A stretch of 64,000 nucleotides of DNA from Streptomyces sp. Ru71 (GTDB lineage: Bacteria > Actinomycetota > Actinomycetes > Streptomycetales > Streptomycetaceae): the NCBI RefSeq assembly GCF_002920535.1, contig NZ_PQSS01000001.1:186001-250000 (forward strand). The letters are read 5' to 3'. Position 1 is the first letter of the stretch, and every line of letters starts with the position of its first letter. This document shows, in pieces, positions 24,630 to 32,670 of this stretch. The notes beneath the pieces were generated by a model that saw only the letters and a program-made list of their open reading frames with translations, was not told the origin of the DNA and searched no databases. The position numbers were made by a program, and so were the translations under genes.

Positions 24630-25280
24630 TCACTTCACTTGCGCACGCGGAGTTCCGGTGCCGCGCCTGTCATCCACCTCGATGGCCAGATCCGGCCACA
24701 CCTGCGCCAGACGCTCGCACCGGCCCCGCATCGACACCCCTGTCGTGCGCAAGGGGCCGTCCGGTCGGAAGTGGACGAGGGTCCCGGTGGTGCCGTCGGC
24801 CTCGACAGGCTCCAGGTCGGTGACCGGGACGCCGTACTCGTAGCGTTGGGTCCAGGCACCGTCGACGCGGCGGTTGGTGTGGACGAGCCATTCACTGAGC
24901 GCCGCCACCACGGACATGCCCCGACGCGGACGGCCGTCCGGAAGCCGTTCCGCCTCTGGATGGTCGAAGAACCGGAGATCCTTCGACGCCATGATGGGCT
25001 TCTTGACGATCCGACCGTGCTCGTCCTCACGGGTGTCAGTGCCGCGCCCGTCATCTGCCACGGACAAGGATCCATCCGGCCAGAACGTGACGAGGCAGCG
25101 TCCACCGCCCCTGCAGGATGCCTCGTCAGCGGCGTACGCGAGCACCTCCAGGAGGAGATGCCACGGGCCGCCCGGCGCGAACTCCTCCGGGGCCTGTCGT
25201 ATGGATGCCAGATGATCCAGATCGACCGCGCCGGACCAGTCGTGCGTCGTGTTGACCCAGGAACCGCTTGAGACGTCCAT
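24630..25280 (-). CDS. Stand-alone GHKL ATPase domain protein (GyrB N-terminal-like)
   Basis: A 216-aa protein. ATG 25280 gives the N-terminus MDVSSGSWVNTTHDWSG. The Bergerat fold is recognisable: helix with LLLEVLAYAADEA (N-box position), the glycine motif VADDGRGTDTREDEHGRIVKKPIMASKDLRFFDHP resembling the gyrase DNGRGIPV loop, and RRGMSVVAALSEWL resembling the GyrB helix after the ATP lid. The length stops near the end of the ATPase domain, so no transducer, TOPRIM or DNA-gate part is present. It is not a functional topoisomerase subunit; role unknown. Confidence 0.75.
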   Translation of the reverse strand: MDVSSGSWVNTTHDWSGAVDLDHLASIRQAPEEFAPGGPWHLLLEVLAYAADEASCRGGGRCLVTFWPDGSLSVADDGRGTDTREDEHGRIVKKPIMASKDLRFFDHPEAERLPDGRPRRGMSVVAALSEWLVHTNRRVDGAWTQRYEYGVPVTDLEPVEADGTTGTLVHFRPDGPLRTTGVSMRGRCERLAQVWPDLAIEVDDRRGTGTPRAQVK

Positions 25281-25386
25281 CAGGCAATCATCCCGTCCTC
25301 GGACCCGACCTTGTCGGGCACAGGATGTCGGGTCCGGCACGGTGGGTCCTTCCTAACGTGAGTGATCGAAAGGGAAGGGGACCGGG

Positions 25387-26253
25387 ATGCTGGAGCGGCT
25401 CAACCAGGCCATGGAGCACATCGAGTCGCACCTCGACCAGCCGATCGACGTGGCTGATCTCGCGCGCATCGCCGTGATGTCGGAGTATCACTTCCGTCGG
25501 CTGTTCTCCGCGCTGGCCGGCGTCCCGCTGTCGGAGTACATCCGCCGCAGGCGGCTCACCGTGGCGGGCGCCGAAGTGCTCGCCGGTGAACGGACGCTGC
25601 TGGACGTCGCCGTGCGCTACGGCTACAGCTCGGGAGAAGCCTTCGCCCGGGCGTTCAGAGCGCTCCACGGTGTGGGTCCGGGCGAGGCCCGGCGGACCGG
25701 TGCGGCTCTGCACTCCCAGCCCCGGATGTCCTTCCGGCTCATCATCGAAGGGAGCAGCAGTATGCGATACAGGATCGTGGACAAGCAGGAGTTCCGTGTG
25801 GTCGGCAGGAAGGCCCGTGTCCCGCTCGTCCATGAGGGGGTCAACCCGGCGATCGCCGAGTTCATCCGGGGCATCGGCCCGGAGACGCTGGAGCGCATCA
25901 CGGCGCTGTCCGACCAGGAGCCGGCGGGAGTCGTCGGGGTGAGCGATCAGCTCGATCCCAGCCGGGCGGAAGGGACCGAACTCGACTACTACCACGGCGT
26001 GGTGACCGGCGCTGAAGCACCGGCGGACCTGGACGTCCTCGACGTTCCGGCCGGGACGTGGGCCGTGTTCGAGAACTCCGGCCCGTTCCCGTTGGCGCTC
26101 CAGCACCTGTGGCGGGACGTGTTCACACAGTGGTTCCCGTCGAACCCGTATCAGAGCAGGCCGGGGCCTGAGATCCTGCGGGTGAGCCTGTCGCAGGACA
26201 AGGCCGAGGCGGACGCCACGCTGTGGATTCCCGTGGAGCGATCCGCCGTCTGA
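25387..26253 (+). CDS. AraC family regulator with GyrI-like effector domain
   Basis: A 288-aa protein. The double HTH is at the N-terminus (LNQAMEHIESHLDQPIDVADLARIA, MSEYHFRRLFSALAG; then ERTLLDVAVRYGYSSGEAFARAFRALHGVGPGEAR). The GyrI/SoxS-inducible-like effector domain covers about 125-288 (YRIVDKQEFRVVGRKARVPL, DLDVLDVPAGTWAVFENSGPFP, GPEILRVSLSQD). Rob/SoxS-type proteins with this architecture sense small hydrophobic drugs. ATG 25387 follows an AAGGGGA sequence. Confidence 0.9.
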   Translation: MLERLNQAMEHIESHLDQPIDVADLARIAVMSEYHFRRLFSALAGVPLSEYIRRRRLTVAGAEVLAGERTLLDVAVRYGYSSGEAFARAFRALHGVGPGEARRTGAALHSQPRMSFRLIIEGSSSMRYRIVDKQEFRVVGRKARVPLVHEGVNPAIAEFIRGIGPETLERITALSDQEPAGVVGVSDQLDPSRAEGTELDYYHGVVTGAEAPADLDVLDVPAGTWAVFENSGPFPLALQHLWRDVFTQWFPSNPYQSRPGPEILRVSLSQDKAEADATLWIPVERSAV

Positions 26254-26266
26254 GCGGGGCACGGTG

Positions 26267-26304
26267 CGTGCGGTGGCCCGGGTCTCGGTCCGGGCCACCG
26301 CACG
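26267..26304. terminator. Bidirectional terminator
   Basis: A perfect 15-bp stem (CGTGCGGTGGCCCGG at 26267-26281 with its complement at 26290-26304) and an 8-base loop sit between the convergent AraC and MBL-fold genes. Confidence 0.8.
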
Positions 26305-26330
26305 ACTGCCTGCGAGGGCGTCACTTCGGT

Positions 26331-27128
26331 TCAGAGAACCACCTCTTCGCCCAGGGCCGGGGTGAGGACCTTATAGGGCTCGCCGGATGCGGCGTCGAGG
26401 AAGCGGGCGAGTTCGTCGGGCTGGGTGGTGTAGAAGCCCTCGGCGTGGAAGCCGTCGTAGTGGATCGGGATCGCGGTCCTCGCCTGGAGGAGGCGGGCGG
26501 CGACGGCGGCTTGCCGGGCGTCGAGCGTGGACGGGTAGGGGCTCGGCGGCAGGCAGTGCGGGAAGCAGACGGTCGGGCCGTTGATGGGTGTGAGGACGGC
26601 GTCGAAGGGGCCGTAGCGGTGGGCGGCACGCCACCAGTAGCCGTGGTACATCGTGTCGCCCAGGTGGATCACACGGGTGCCGTCGGCCTCGACGGCCCAG
26701 GAGACCTGGGGGTCGCCGATGGTGTCCACGGCGGGCACGGCCGCGATGGTGAACGGGCCGATGGTGGTGGTCTCCCACAGGCCCATGGCCCGGCGCGGGA
26801 GACCGTGAGCGGTGAGCTCGGCCTCCGCTTTGAGCGTCCAGAGGTTCTCGTGGTCGTCGCCGCCGAAGGACTCGGGATGCAGGACCGTCCCGCCAGGGCG
26901 CAGGGCGCGGGCCAGGGCACCGGCGTCGGTGTGGTCGCGGTGCAAGTGGGTGCACAGGCCGGCGAGCACGTGTCCTTCCGTGCGGGGCGGCACGACCTTC
27001 GGCAGCGGCACCTCCGACAGTGACGTTCCCTCCAGGACGCCTTGCGGCCGTCCGAGCAGGTCGATGACCAGACTCTCGCCCTGCGCCTCAAGTTCCACTC
27101 CGGCCCAGCCCAGCCAACGGATACGCAT
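26331..27128 (-). CDS. MBL-fold metal-dependent hydrolase (UlaG-like)
   Basis: A 265-aa cytoplasmic protein. The N-terminus IRWLGWAGVELEAQGESLVIDLL is typical of UlaG/YwqH-like MBL proteins. The metal-binding HxHxDH is present in LCTHLHRDHTDAGA; further ligands are expected in VIHLGDTMYHGY and AIPIHYDGFHAEGF. The product could be a lactonase or phosphodiesterase; specificity is unknown. It is divergent from a TetR gene with 76 bp between the starts, so probably the target of that repressor. Confidence 0.87.
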   Translation of the reverse strand: MRIRWLGWAGVELEAQGESLVIDLLGRPQGVLEGTSLSEVPLPKVVPPRTEGHVLAGLCTHLHRDHTDAGALARALRPGGTVLHPESFGGDDHENLWTLKAEAELTAHGLPRRAMGLWETTTIGPFTIAAVPAVDTIGDPQVSWAVEADGTRVIHLGDTMYHGYWWRAAHRYGPFDAVLTPINGPTVCFPHCLPPSPYPSTLDARQAAVAARLLQARTAIPIHYDGFHAEGFYTTQPDELARFLDAASGEPYKVLTPALGEEVVL

Positions 27129-27154
27129 GCGTACGCCCTCTCATGGATGTTTAC

Positions 27155-27191
27155 CGTACGATCGTTCGCCAAAATAGCAGACGTACGATCG
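27155..27191. promoter_or_regulatory. Paired CGTACGATCG repeats: likely TetR operators
   Basis: CGTACGATCG occurs at 27155-27164 and again at 27182-27191, 27 bases apart, in the short divergent region. Each contains CGTACG, a perfect palindrome. The first is followed by T, completing ACGATCGT. The spacing of about two and a half helical turns fits two repressor dimers controlling both promoters. Confidence 0.6.
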
Positions 27192-27204
27192 CTAAGATGA
27201 GGGC

Positions 27205-27819
27205 ATGAGGAAATCGGCCGAGGAGGCCCGGCGCACCCGGGACCGCATCGTCGAAGTCGCAGTGACCCAGGCGTCCAGCCTGGGTCTGTCCGGCCTGACC
27301 ATCGGCGGGCTGGCGGGGGCGCTCGACATGAGCAAGGCCGGCATCGTCGGCCCCTTCGGTTCCCGGACCGACCTGCAACTCGCCGCTCTGGAGCGGGCGG
27401 TGGGGATGTTCACGGAGGCGGTGGTGGCGCCCGGCCGCGCCGCGCAGCCGGGCCTGCCGTGCCTGCGCGCCGTGATCGACGCCTGGTGCGCCTATCTGGC
27501 CGACAGCCCGTTCCCCAACGGCTGCTTCGTCACGGCGGCCTCGTGCGAGCTCGACGGGCAGCCCGGTGAGCTGCGCGCCCGCCTGCACGACGCGGTGACC
27601 CGCTGGCGGCGCTTCCTCGCCGAGCAGATCGCCGCCGCGCAGGCCGCCGGCGACCTCGACCCGGAGCTGGATCCCGAGGATCTGGTGTCCATGCTGTCGG
27701 GCCTCGCCATGGCCGCCAACCAGGAGATCCAGCTCCTCGGCGACGACCGCGCGGCAGCCCGCGCCCACCGCCTCATGCGCTCCGCTCTGGCCAACCACCG
27801 CCCGGGGCCGGCCGTTTGA
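27205..27819 (+). CDS. TetR/AcrR family transcriptional regulator
   Basis: A 204-aa repressor. The HTH is RRTRDRIVEVAVTQASSLGLSGLTIGGLAGALDMSKAGIVGPFGSRTDLQLAALERAV, followed by a C-terminal ligand-binding domain of the TetR_C_16/YvdT type (CLRAVIDAWCAYLADSPFPNGCFVTAASCELDGQPGELR). It probably represses itself and the divergent MBL hydrolase through the repeats in between. Confidence 0.9.
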   Translation: MRKSAEEARRTRDRIVEVAVTQASSLGLSGLTIGGLAGALDMSKAGIVGPFGSRTDLQLAALERAVGMFTEAVVAPGRAAQPGLPCLRAVIDAWCAYLADSPFPNGCFVTAASCELDGQPGELRARLHDAVTRWRRFLAEQIAAAQAAGDLDPELDPEDLVSMLSGLAMAANQEIQLLGDDRAAARAHRLMRSALANHRPGPAV

Positions 27820-27883
27820 GTTCACCTCCCGTCAACTTCCGCAGCGTGGACACGTTCAGAGGACCGTTTCCTACACTCACCGG

Positions 27884-28108
27884 GTGAACAACTACACGTG
27901 CACCCACTGCGGAACGGTCGGTCTGATGGAGGGCTTCATCGAAGACGCCGGTGAGCACTCGCGCGGGTACGCGCGCTGGATCGAGGGCGCGCTGGAGCGG
28001 GGGATCTTCGGGGGTGCCAAGCGGTTGGGGCGGCCCCGCCGGCAGATAGAGGCCTACCGCTGCCCCAAGTGTGGACACCTGGAACTCTTCGCCACCGGAG
28101 AGGTGTAG
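27884..28108 (+). CDS. Small zinc-ribbon protein, 74 aa
   Basis: GTG 27884 starts a 74-aa protein with two CxxC knuckles, YTCTHCG at the N-terminus and YRCPKCGH near the C-terminus, which together can bind one zinc. The middle (GYARWIEGALERGIFGGAKRLGRPRRQ) is basic and could contact nucleic acid or membrane. Conserved-looking but of unknown function. It follows the TetR gene on the same strand by 64 bases. Confidence 0.75.
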   Translation: MNNYTCTHCGTVGLMEGFIEDAGEHSRGYARWIEGALERGIFGGAKRLGRPRRQIEAYRCPKCGHLELFATGEV

Positions 28109-28340
28109 TCGCGGCGGCCTGGTTTCCTGGCGCCGCTCGCGTCGGCCCTGATCCTCGAACGCGCACCGTGTCTGGAGGACGCCACCCCGCCGAGTCAAAG
28201 GTATGCACATGCCGGAATTGTCCTAACGGGGTGTGTGAGGCATGGGGAGCGGGTACGCGCGCCGTCTGACCGTGCCCGCACCGCCACTGTCGAGAAGAAC
28301 AGGGCGACGCGGGCCTGGCGTGAAGGAGGAGATCGTGCAG

Positions 28341-28634
28341 ATGACGCGACGCATGGCGATGGCCGGCGCTGCCACGGTGATGGCCGCAGGTGCCCTGGCG
28401 GTGGGCAGCGGTCCCGCGACAGCCGCCACTACCTCGACACCCGAGCACCACCCGGCCGCCGAGGTGCCGGGTGGCAGGGATCACTCCCACGACCGACACC
28501 ATGCCGCCCGGCAGCCCACGGACCCGTGGATCAAGGACCAGCTGACGACCTTCTACCCGTCGTCCACCAGCCGGCTCGCGGTCTTCGACCCCTGGGTCAA
28601 GGACCAGCTGGCACTGTTCGAGAAGGGCACCTGA
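28341..28634 (+). CDS. Small secreted protein with two DPW[I/V]KDQL repeats
   Basis: A 97-aa protein starting at ATG 28341 (AAGGAGGA 10 bases upstream); GTG 28335 is an alternative. A signal peptide runs to ATAA (MAMAGAATVMAAGALAVGSGPATA). The mature part is about 70 residues, first His-rich (HHPAAEVPGGRDHSHDRHHAAR). It then has two near-identical elements, TDPWIKDQLTTF and FDPWVKDQLALF, separated by 16 residues. No cysteines. It is not a chaplin or a recognised enzyme; a surface or envelope structural role is possible but unproven. Confidence 0.7.
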   Translation: MTRRMAMAGAATVMAAGALAVGSGPATAATTSTPEHHPAAEVPGGRDHSHDRHHAARQPTDPWIKDQLTTFYPSSTSRLAVFDPWVKDQLALFEKGT

Positions 28635-28699
28635 CGACACCCCCGCCACCCAGGGTGACGACACATGCTGCCTCGGTGTCGGTCAGGCACGGGTGGTGA

Positions 28700-29635
28700 T
28701 CAGCACGGGAGAACCCAGTCCGGCGTCCATGTGCCGGCGGCGCCGTGGCCGGCCGCTGTGGCCGCGAGGTGGGCGCGCAGGGTCGCCAGCGCCGGGTGGG
28801 GGTTGTCGCGGCGCCACAGGAGCGAGTGCGGATAGACGGGGGTCGGGTCGGTCACAGGGATGCGGCGCAGGCCGTGGCCGGCGGGCCAGACGAGACGGGT
28901 CTGCGCGCCCATGAAGGTGGCGAGGGCCGGGGTGTCGGCGATGGTGTCGAGCAGCGCGTCGGAGCCGAAGTTGGGCCCGGTCGCCTCGATGGTGAGGCCG
29001 AACTCGGCGACGAGGTCGTCGTAGTAGGCGGCCCACTCGGTGCCGGGGACGACGCCGGGCATCCAGATCCGGTGGTCGGCGAGCCGGGCGAGCGGCACCG
29101 ACCGGGCGCCCGCCAGCGCGTGGCCGGGGCCGGTGAGGAGCTGGAGCGGCTCGTCGAGCACCCGGACGGACTCGATGTCCTCGGGAAGGGGCCGGCCGGG
29201 CGCGGCGACGGCGCGGAAGGACGCGTCGATCTCCCCGGAGCGGAGGGCGCTGACGGCCGTCTCGATGTCGAACAGCCACACCACGTCGAGCTCGATCTCG
29301 GGGTGCGCGCGGTGGAAGCCGCGCATCAGGCCCGACGCGGCGCCGCGGGAAGCGATCACGTCCACGCGCAGCGGACGGTGACCGGGGCGCACGGAGGCGA
29401 CCGCGCGCTCGGCGATGCGCAGCAGTTCACGCGCGTGGGGCAGGAACGCCTGCCCGTCGATGGTGAGCTCGGCGCCGCGCGCGGTGCGGGTGAACAGCCG
29501 CACGCCGAGGTGGCGTTCCAGCGCGGCGATGCGCTTGGAGACGGCCTGCTGGGTGACCGCCAGCTCGGCGGCGGCCTCCTGGAACTGGCCCGCGTCGGCG
29601 GCGACGACGAAGGTCCGGACGGTGTCGAAGTCCAC
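28700..29635 (-). CDS. LysR family transcriptional regulator
   Basis: A 311-aa LTTR with GTG start at 29635. The N-terminal winged HTH reads DTVRTFVVAADAGQFQEAAAELAVTQQAVSKRIAALERHLGVRLFTRT. The effector domain (about 90-300) includes VDVIASRGAASGLMRGFHRAHPEIELDVVWL. The divergent neighbour at 29713 is hypothetical, so the target is not obvious. Confidence 0.9.
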   Translation of the reverse strand: MDFDTVRTFVVAADAGQFQEAAAELAVTQQAVSKRIAALERHLGVRLFTRTARGAELTIDGQAFLPHARELLRIAERAVASVRPGHRPLRVDVIASRGAASGLMRGFHRAHPEIELDVVWLFDIETAVSALRSGEIDASFRAVAAPGRPLPEDIESVRVLDEPLQLLTGPGHALAGARSVPLARLADHRIWMPGVVPGTEWAAYYDDLVAEFGLTIEATGPNFGSDALLDTIADTPALATFMGAQTRLVWPAGHGLRRIPVTDPTPVYPHSLLWRRDNPHPALATLRAHLAATAAGHGAAGTWTPDWVLPC

Positions 29636-29712
29636 GTCGTCAGCCTAGGGGACGACCGCTCGGCGTCCGTGGTGTGGCAGAGCCCGGAGCCGGGTTCGCC
29701 GCGGGCAGCGCG

Positions 29713-30348
29713 ATGATCGACGCCCGCTCCCTGTCCTACGCTGGTGTGGTGGGTGTGGGGATAGAGGTGCTGATCGTGGACTGGCCGCGGGTCGAGGCGG
29801 CAGCGCCGGGGGACCGGGAAGAGCTGCTGATCGACGCCGCGTTCGGAGAGGCGTACAGCGACGACCTCTTCGAGCACGGCTGGTCCTGGTCCACCCGGCC
29901 GGATGAGGACTGGTACGGCAGATACGCCCTGCGGAACACGTTGGGCTCGTACAAGCCGCACTTCTGGGCCGGTCATCGCTGGGACCACATGCGCGACCAC
30001 GTCGAGCCGACGGTGCGCGACGTCGTGGACCGGTTCGCCGACGCGTTGTTCTGGCACGGTCTGGAGGACACCACGGGGGTCGCCTCGGAGCTTCCGGAGC
30101 GGCCGTGTCCCTGGAAGGCGGACCTTCTGCTGTGGTGTCCGCCCCAGGACGTGCCGCTGATCGCCGGCTGGTGGCGGCAGGCGTCACCGCAACTGGAAGC
30201 CCTGCGCGAGCCGTTCACCCGGCACGCCGCCGAGCCAGGCGGATGGATCACGACGTTCGAGTCCTTCGCCGACTTCCTCACCGACTGGGGAGAGGTGGTC
30301 ACGGAAGCGGAGCGTCGCGGCTGGGGCATCGTCGGCCTGCGCTGCTGA
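29713..30348 (+). CDS. Hypothetical protein (about 211 aa)
   Basis: No recognised family. The start is uncertain: ATG 29713 is listed, but GTG codons at 29746, 29749, 29755 and 29767 are in frame, and the last has a GGGGATA sequence before it. The protein is acidic and Trp-rich (HGWSWSTRPDEDWYGRYALRNTLG, HFWAGHRWDHMRDHVEP, IAGWWRQASPQLEALREPFTRH). There is no signal peptide or membrane helix. Composition and codon use match neighbours, so a real native gene is likely. Confidence 0.6.
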   Translation: MIDARSLSYAGVVGVGIEVLIVDWPRVEAAAPGDREELLIDAAFGEAYSDDLFEHGWSWSTRPDEDWYGRYALRNTLGSYKPHFWAGHRWDHMRDHVEPTVRDVVDRFADALFWHGLEDTTGVASELPERPCPWKADLLLWCPPQDVPLIAGWWRQASPQLEALREPFTRHAAEPGGWITTFESFADFLTDWGEVVTEAERRGWGIVGLRC

Positions 30349-30392
30349 CCGCCGCCTGCGGTCACGGTCACCTGGCCGGATAACTTGCTGCC

Positions 30393-30866
30393 ATGGCAGA
30401 CGTCTATGAACTCTCCCTCGCTCTGAACCTGCGCGGGGAGCTCTCCGAGGAAGAGCTCGCAGAGCTTCGGTGGCACCTCGGGCAGGGTCCCGAGCCGGAG
30501 ACTCTTCGCATCGTGCCCGCGTTCCCGGCAGTCGTGGAGGATGACCGCGGCGAGCCCGTCATCATCGACGACCCCGTTCCTCTGCTGAGCGGACACGGCG
30601 CGGCGTGGAAAGTGGACGGAGCCCTCGTCTCTGCGCTGGTACCCCCGGAAGACGGCCGTCACGGCACATGGGCCCTGACCATACGGCAGGAAATCCACCC
30701 CGATGACTTCGACAGCACCGGTGAACTGCTCAGTTGGCTGGCCACGAAAGCGGATGACCGGCACCGAGCTGCCACCGGCGAGGTCCGCATTGGCTGGACC
30801 AGGTTCTATGAATCGGACACGTTCGAGCCGCTGATGGTGCGAGACGGTCAGGTCGTGTGGCCGTAG
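30393..30866 (+). CDS. Hypothetical protein, 157 aa
   Basis: Not recognised. Starts MADVYELSLALNLRGELSEEELAELRWHLGQG and ends EVRIGWTRFYESDTFEPLMVRDGQVVWP. A soluble alpha/beta protein with a beta-rich C-terminal half. No catalytic motif is visible. It lies 44 bases after the previous hypothetical gene on the same strand, so the two may be co-transcribed. Confidence 0.65.
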   Translation: MADVYELSLALNLRGELSEEELAELRWHLGQGPEPETLRIVPAFPAVVEDDRGEPVIIDDPVPLLSGHGAAWKVDGALVSALVPPEDGRHGTWALTIRQEIHPDDFDSTGELLSWLATKADDRHRAATGEVRIGWTRFYESDTFEPLMVRDGQVVWP

Positions 30867-30898
30867 AGAGCCCGGCAGAGCAGATCAGCCCAGAACGA

Positions 30899-31834
30899 TC
30901 AAGGTCTTGCGCGGCCCGGCTTCGAACGGGCCGGAACGGGCGCATAGGGGCGGGTGCGGACAAGCTCGTGGGTGAGGCCGGTGAAGGCACGGGCGGCGGC
31001 GCTTCGGTAGGCGTCGGTGCGGGTGAGCAGTGCGACGGTGCGGTCGGGCAGAGACGGATCGAGGGGGACGGGGGTGAGGTGGGGATGGTCGTGGGCGATG
31101 GCGTCGGGGAGGACGGTGGCCAGACTGGTGCGCTGAACGATTTCGGTGAGGGTCTGGATGGAGTTGGCCTCCACGAGGGTGCGGGGGCTGATGCCGTGCT
31201 GGGCGAAGTAGTCGTCGATATGGCTGCGGGTGGCGAAGTCGCCGCTGAGCAGGGCCAGTTGCATCCGCACCAGGTCTCCGACGGGCAATGCGCGGTGATC
31301 GCCGGCCGCATGGCGGGTGCTGGTGACGAGCGTGAGGGTTTCGCTGAACAGTTCGGTGGCGGTGATGCCGGGCAGGTGTGAGCCGGTGAAGGCGATGCCG
31401 AGGTCGAACTCGTCGGCCAGCAGGCCGGCTTCGATGCGGTCCTGGGTCGTCTCCCGCAGCGTCAGGGTGATGCCGGGGTGGCGGGTGTGGAACTCGGCCG
31501 CGAGCGGGCCGGTGAGGTAGGCGGTGAAGGTGGGGGTGACGGCCAGGCGCAGCCGGCCGCGGCTGAGGTCGTGCACATCGTGTACGGCGCGTTCGGCGGC
31601 GGCGAGGTCACGCAGCGCGCGGCGGGCGTGATGGACGTATGCCTCGCCGGCGTCGGTGAGGCGCACCGTGCGTTCGGTTCGGTCCAGTAGCTGCACGCCC
31701 ACGATCCGCTCCAGCTGCTTGATCTGCTGGGAGAGCGTGGGCTGGGAGATGTGCAGCTCTTCGGCGGCGCGGGTGAAGGTGCCGTTCTCGGCCACGGCGA
31801 GCAGATAGCGCAGATGACGCAGTTCCAAGCCCAT
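30899..31834 (-). CDS. cynR: CynR-like LysR regulator of the cyanate operon
   Basis: A 311-aa LTTR; ATG 31834 matches the family start (MGLELRHLRYLLAVAENGTFTRAAEELHISQPTLSQQIKQLERIVGVQLLDRT). The effector domain contains LRLAVTPTFTAYLTGPLAAEFHTRHPGITLTL, similar to CynR/CbbR-type proteins. It is divergent from carbonic anhydrase and cyanase genes, exactly the cynR-cynTS layout of E. coli, where CynR activates cynTS when cyanate is present. The name is given on synteny plus family. Confidence 0.87.
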   Translation of the reverse strand: MGLELRHLRYLLAVAENGTFTRAAEELHISQPTLSQQIKQLERIVGVQLLDRTERTVRLTDAGEAYVHHARRALRDLAAAERAVHDVHDLSRGRLRLAVTPTFTAYLTGPLAAEFHTRHPGITLTLRETTQDRIEAGLLADEFDLGIAFTGSHLPGITATELFSETLTLVTSTRHAAGDHRALPVGDLVRMQLALLSGDFATRSHIDDYFAQHGISPRTLVEANSIQTLTEIVQRTSLATVLPDAIAHDHPHLTPVPLDPSLPDRTVALLTRTDAYRSAAARAFTGLTHELVRTRPYAPVPARSKPGRARP

Positions 31835-31857
31835 GGAGCAACTATAGGTGTGGGCTA

Positions 31858-31872
31858 TAAGCCCTAGGCTTA
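31858..31872. promoter_or_regulatory. Dyad TAAGCC-CTA-GGCTTA: likely CynR binding site
   Basis: A perfect 6-3-6 inverted repeat in the cynR/cynT intergenic region, flanked by CTATA elements (31842-31846, 31855-31859 and 31886-31890). AT-rich dyads of this size are characteristic of LysR regulator recognition sites. Confidence 0.6.
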
Positions 31873-31962
31873 GCAAGTCTTGGACGCTATAGCGACAGGT
31901 CATGCATGGTGGATTTCGCCGGCCCGGTGAGGGCGGGCAATCCCACGAAAGGGAGTGACCCC

Positions 31963-32556
31963 ATGCATGATCTCGCCGAGGGCGTCGCGCGGTTCCAGCG
32001 GGACGTCTTCCCGGCCAAGGACGGCCTGTTCGCCCGCCTCGCCGGTCAGCACACCCCGCACACGCTGTTCATCGGCTGCTCGGACGCCCGCGTCGTCCCG
32101 GAGCTCATCACCGACAGCGAGCCGGGCGAGCTGTTCGTCATCCGCACAGCAGGCAACCTCGTGCCTGCCTACAGCCCGGGCCCGGACGGGGTCACGGCGA
32201 GCATCGAGTACGCCGTCGCCGTCCTGGGTGTGCGGGACATCGTGGTGTGCGGGCACTCGGCCTGCGGCGCCATGACCGCCCTCGCCCAGCGGCACGACCT
32301 GTCCGGCGCCTCGGCGACAGCGGACTGGCTGCGGCATGCCGATGCCGCCCGGGCCCGCGTCGCCTCCGCCGGCGACATCGACGCCCTCGTACGGCACAAC
32401 GTGCTCGCCCAGCTGGCAAACCTGGCCACGCACCCCTCGGTGGCCCGGGCCCTGGCGGAGCGGGACCTCACCCTGCACGGCTGGATCTACGACATCCCCA
32501 CCGGCCGCGTCACGGCACTCGACTCCGCCGGCCACCCTGCCGCCATGGCGGCCTGA
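31963..32556 (+). CDS. cynT: Beta-class carbonic anhydrase of the cyanate operon
   Basis: A 197-aa enzyme; ATG 31963 follows AAAGGGAG. Zinc ligands and active site are complete: C39 (GCSDAR with the D41/R43 dyad), H98 and C101 (VVCGHSACGAM). It interconverts CO2 and bicarbonate; in E. coli CynT keeps bicarbonate, a co-substrate of cyanase, from being lost as CO2. Divergent from cynR and 114 bases before cynS, so co-transcribed. Confidence 0.92.
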   Translation: MHDLAEGVARFQRDVFPAKDGLFARLAGQHTPHTLFIGCSDARVVPELITDSEPGELFVIRTAGNLVPAYSPGPDGVTASIEYAVAVLGVRDIVVCGHSACGAMTALAQRHDLSGASATADWLRHADAARARVASAGDIDALVRHNVLAQLANLATHPSVARALAERDLTLHGWIYDIPTGRVTALDSAGHPAAMAA

Positions 32557-32670
32557 CCTCCCGGTCTTCCCCGCATCGCCCCGAGGTGTCGCGGGTTTCG
32601 GGTTCACCCCACCGCCGTCGTGCGCGCACGTGTATGCGGCATCACCAGCCGACGAAAGGAACCACTTCTC

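Noticed and set aside
28341..28634. Chaplin or rodlin assignment for the small secreted protein
   Set aside because: It has no chaplin cysteines or GNxVGxxN-type pattern and the DPWxKDQL repeats do not match rodlins.
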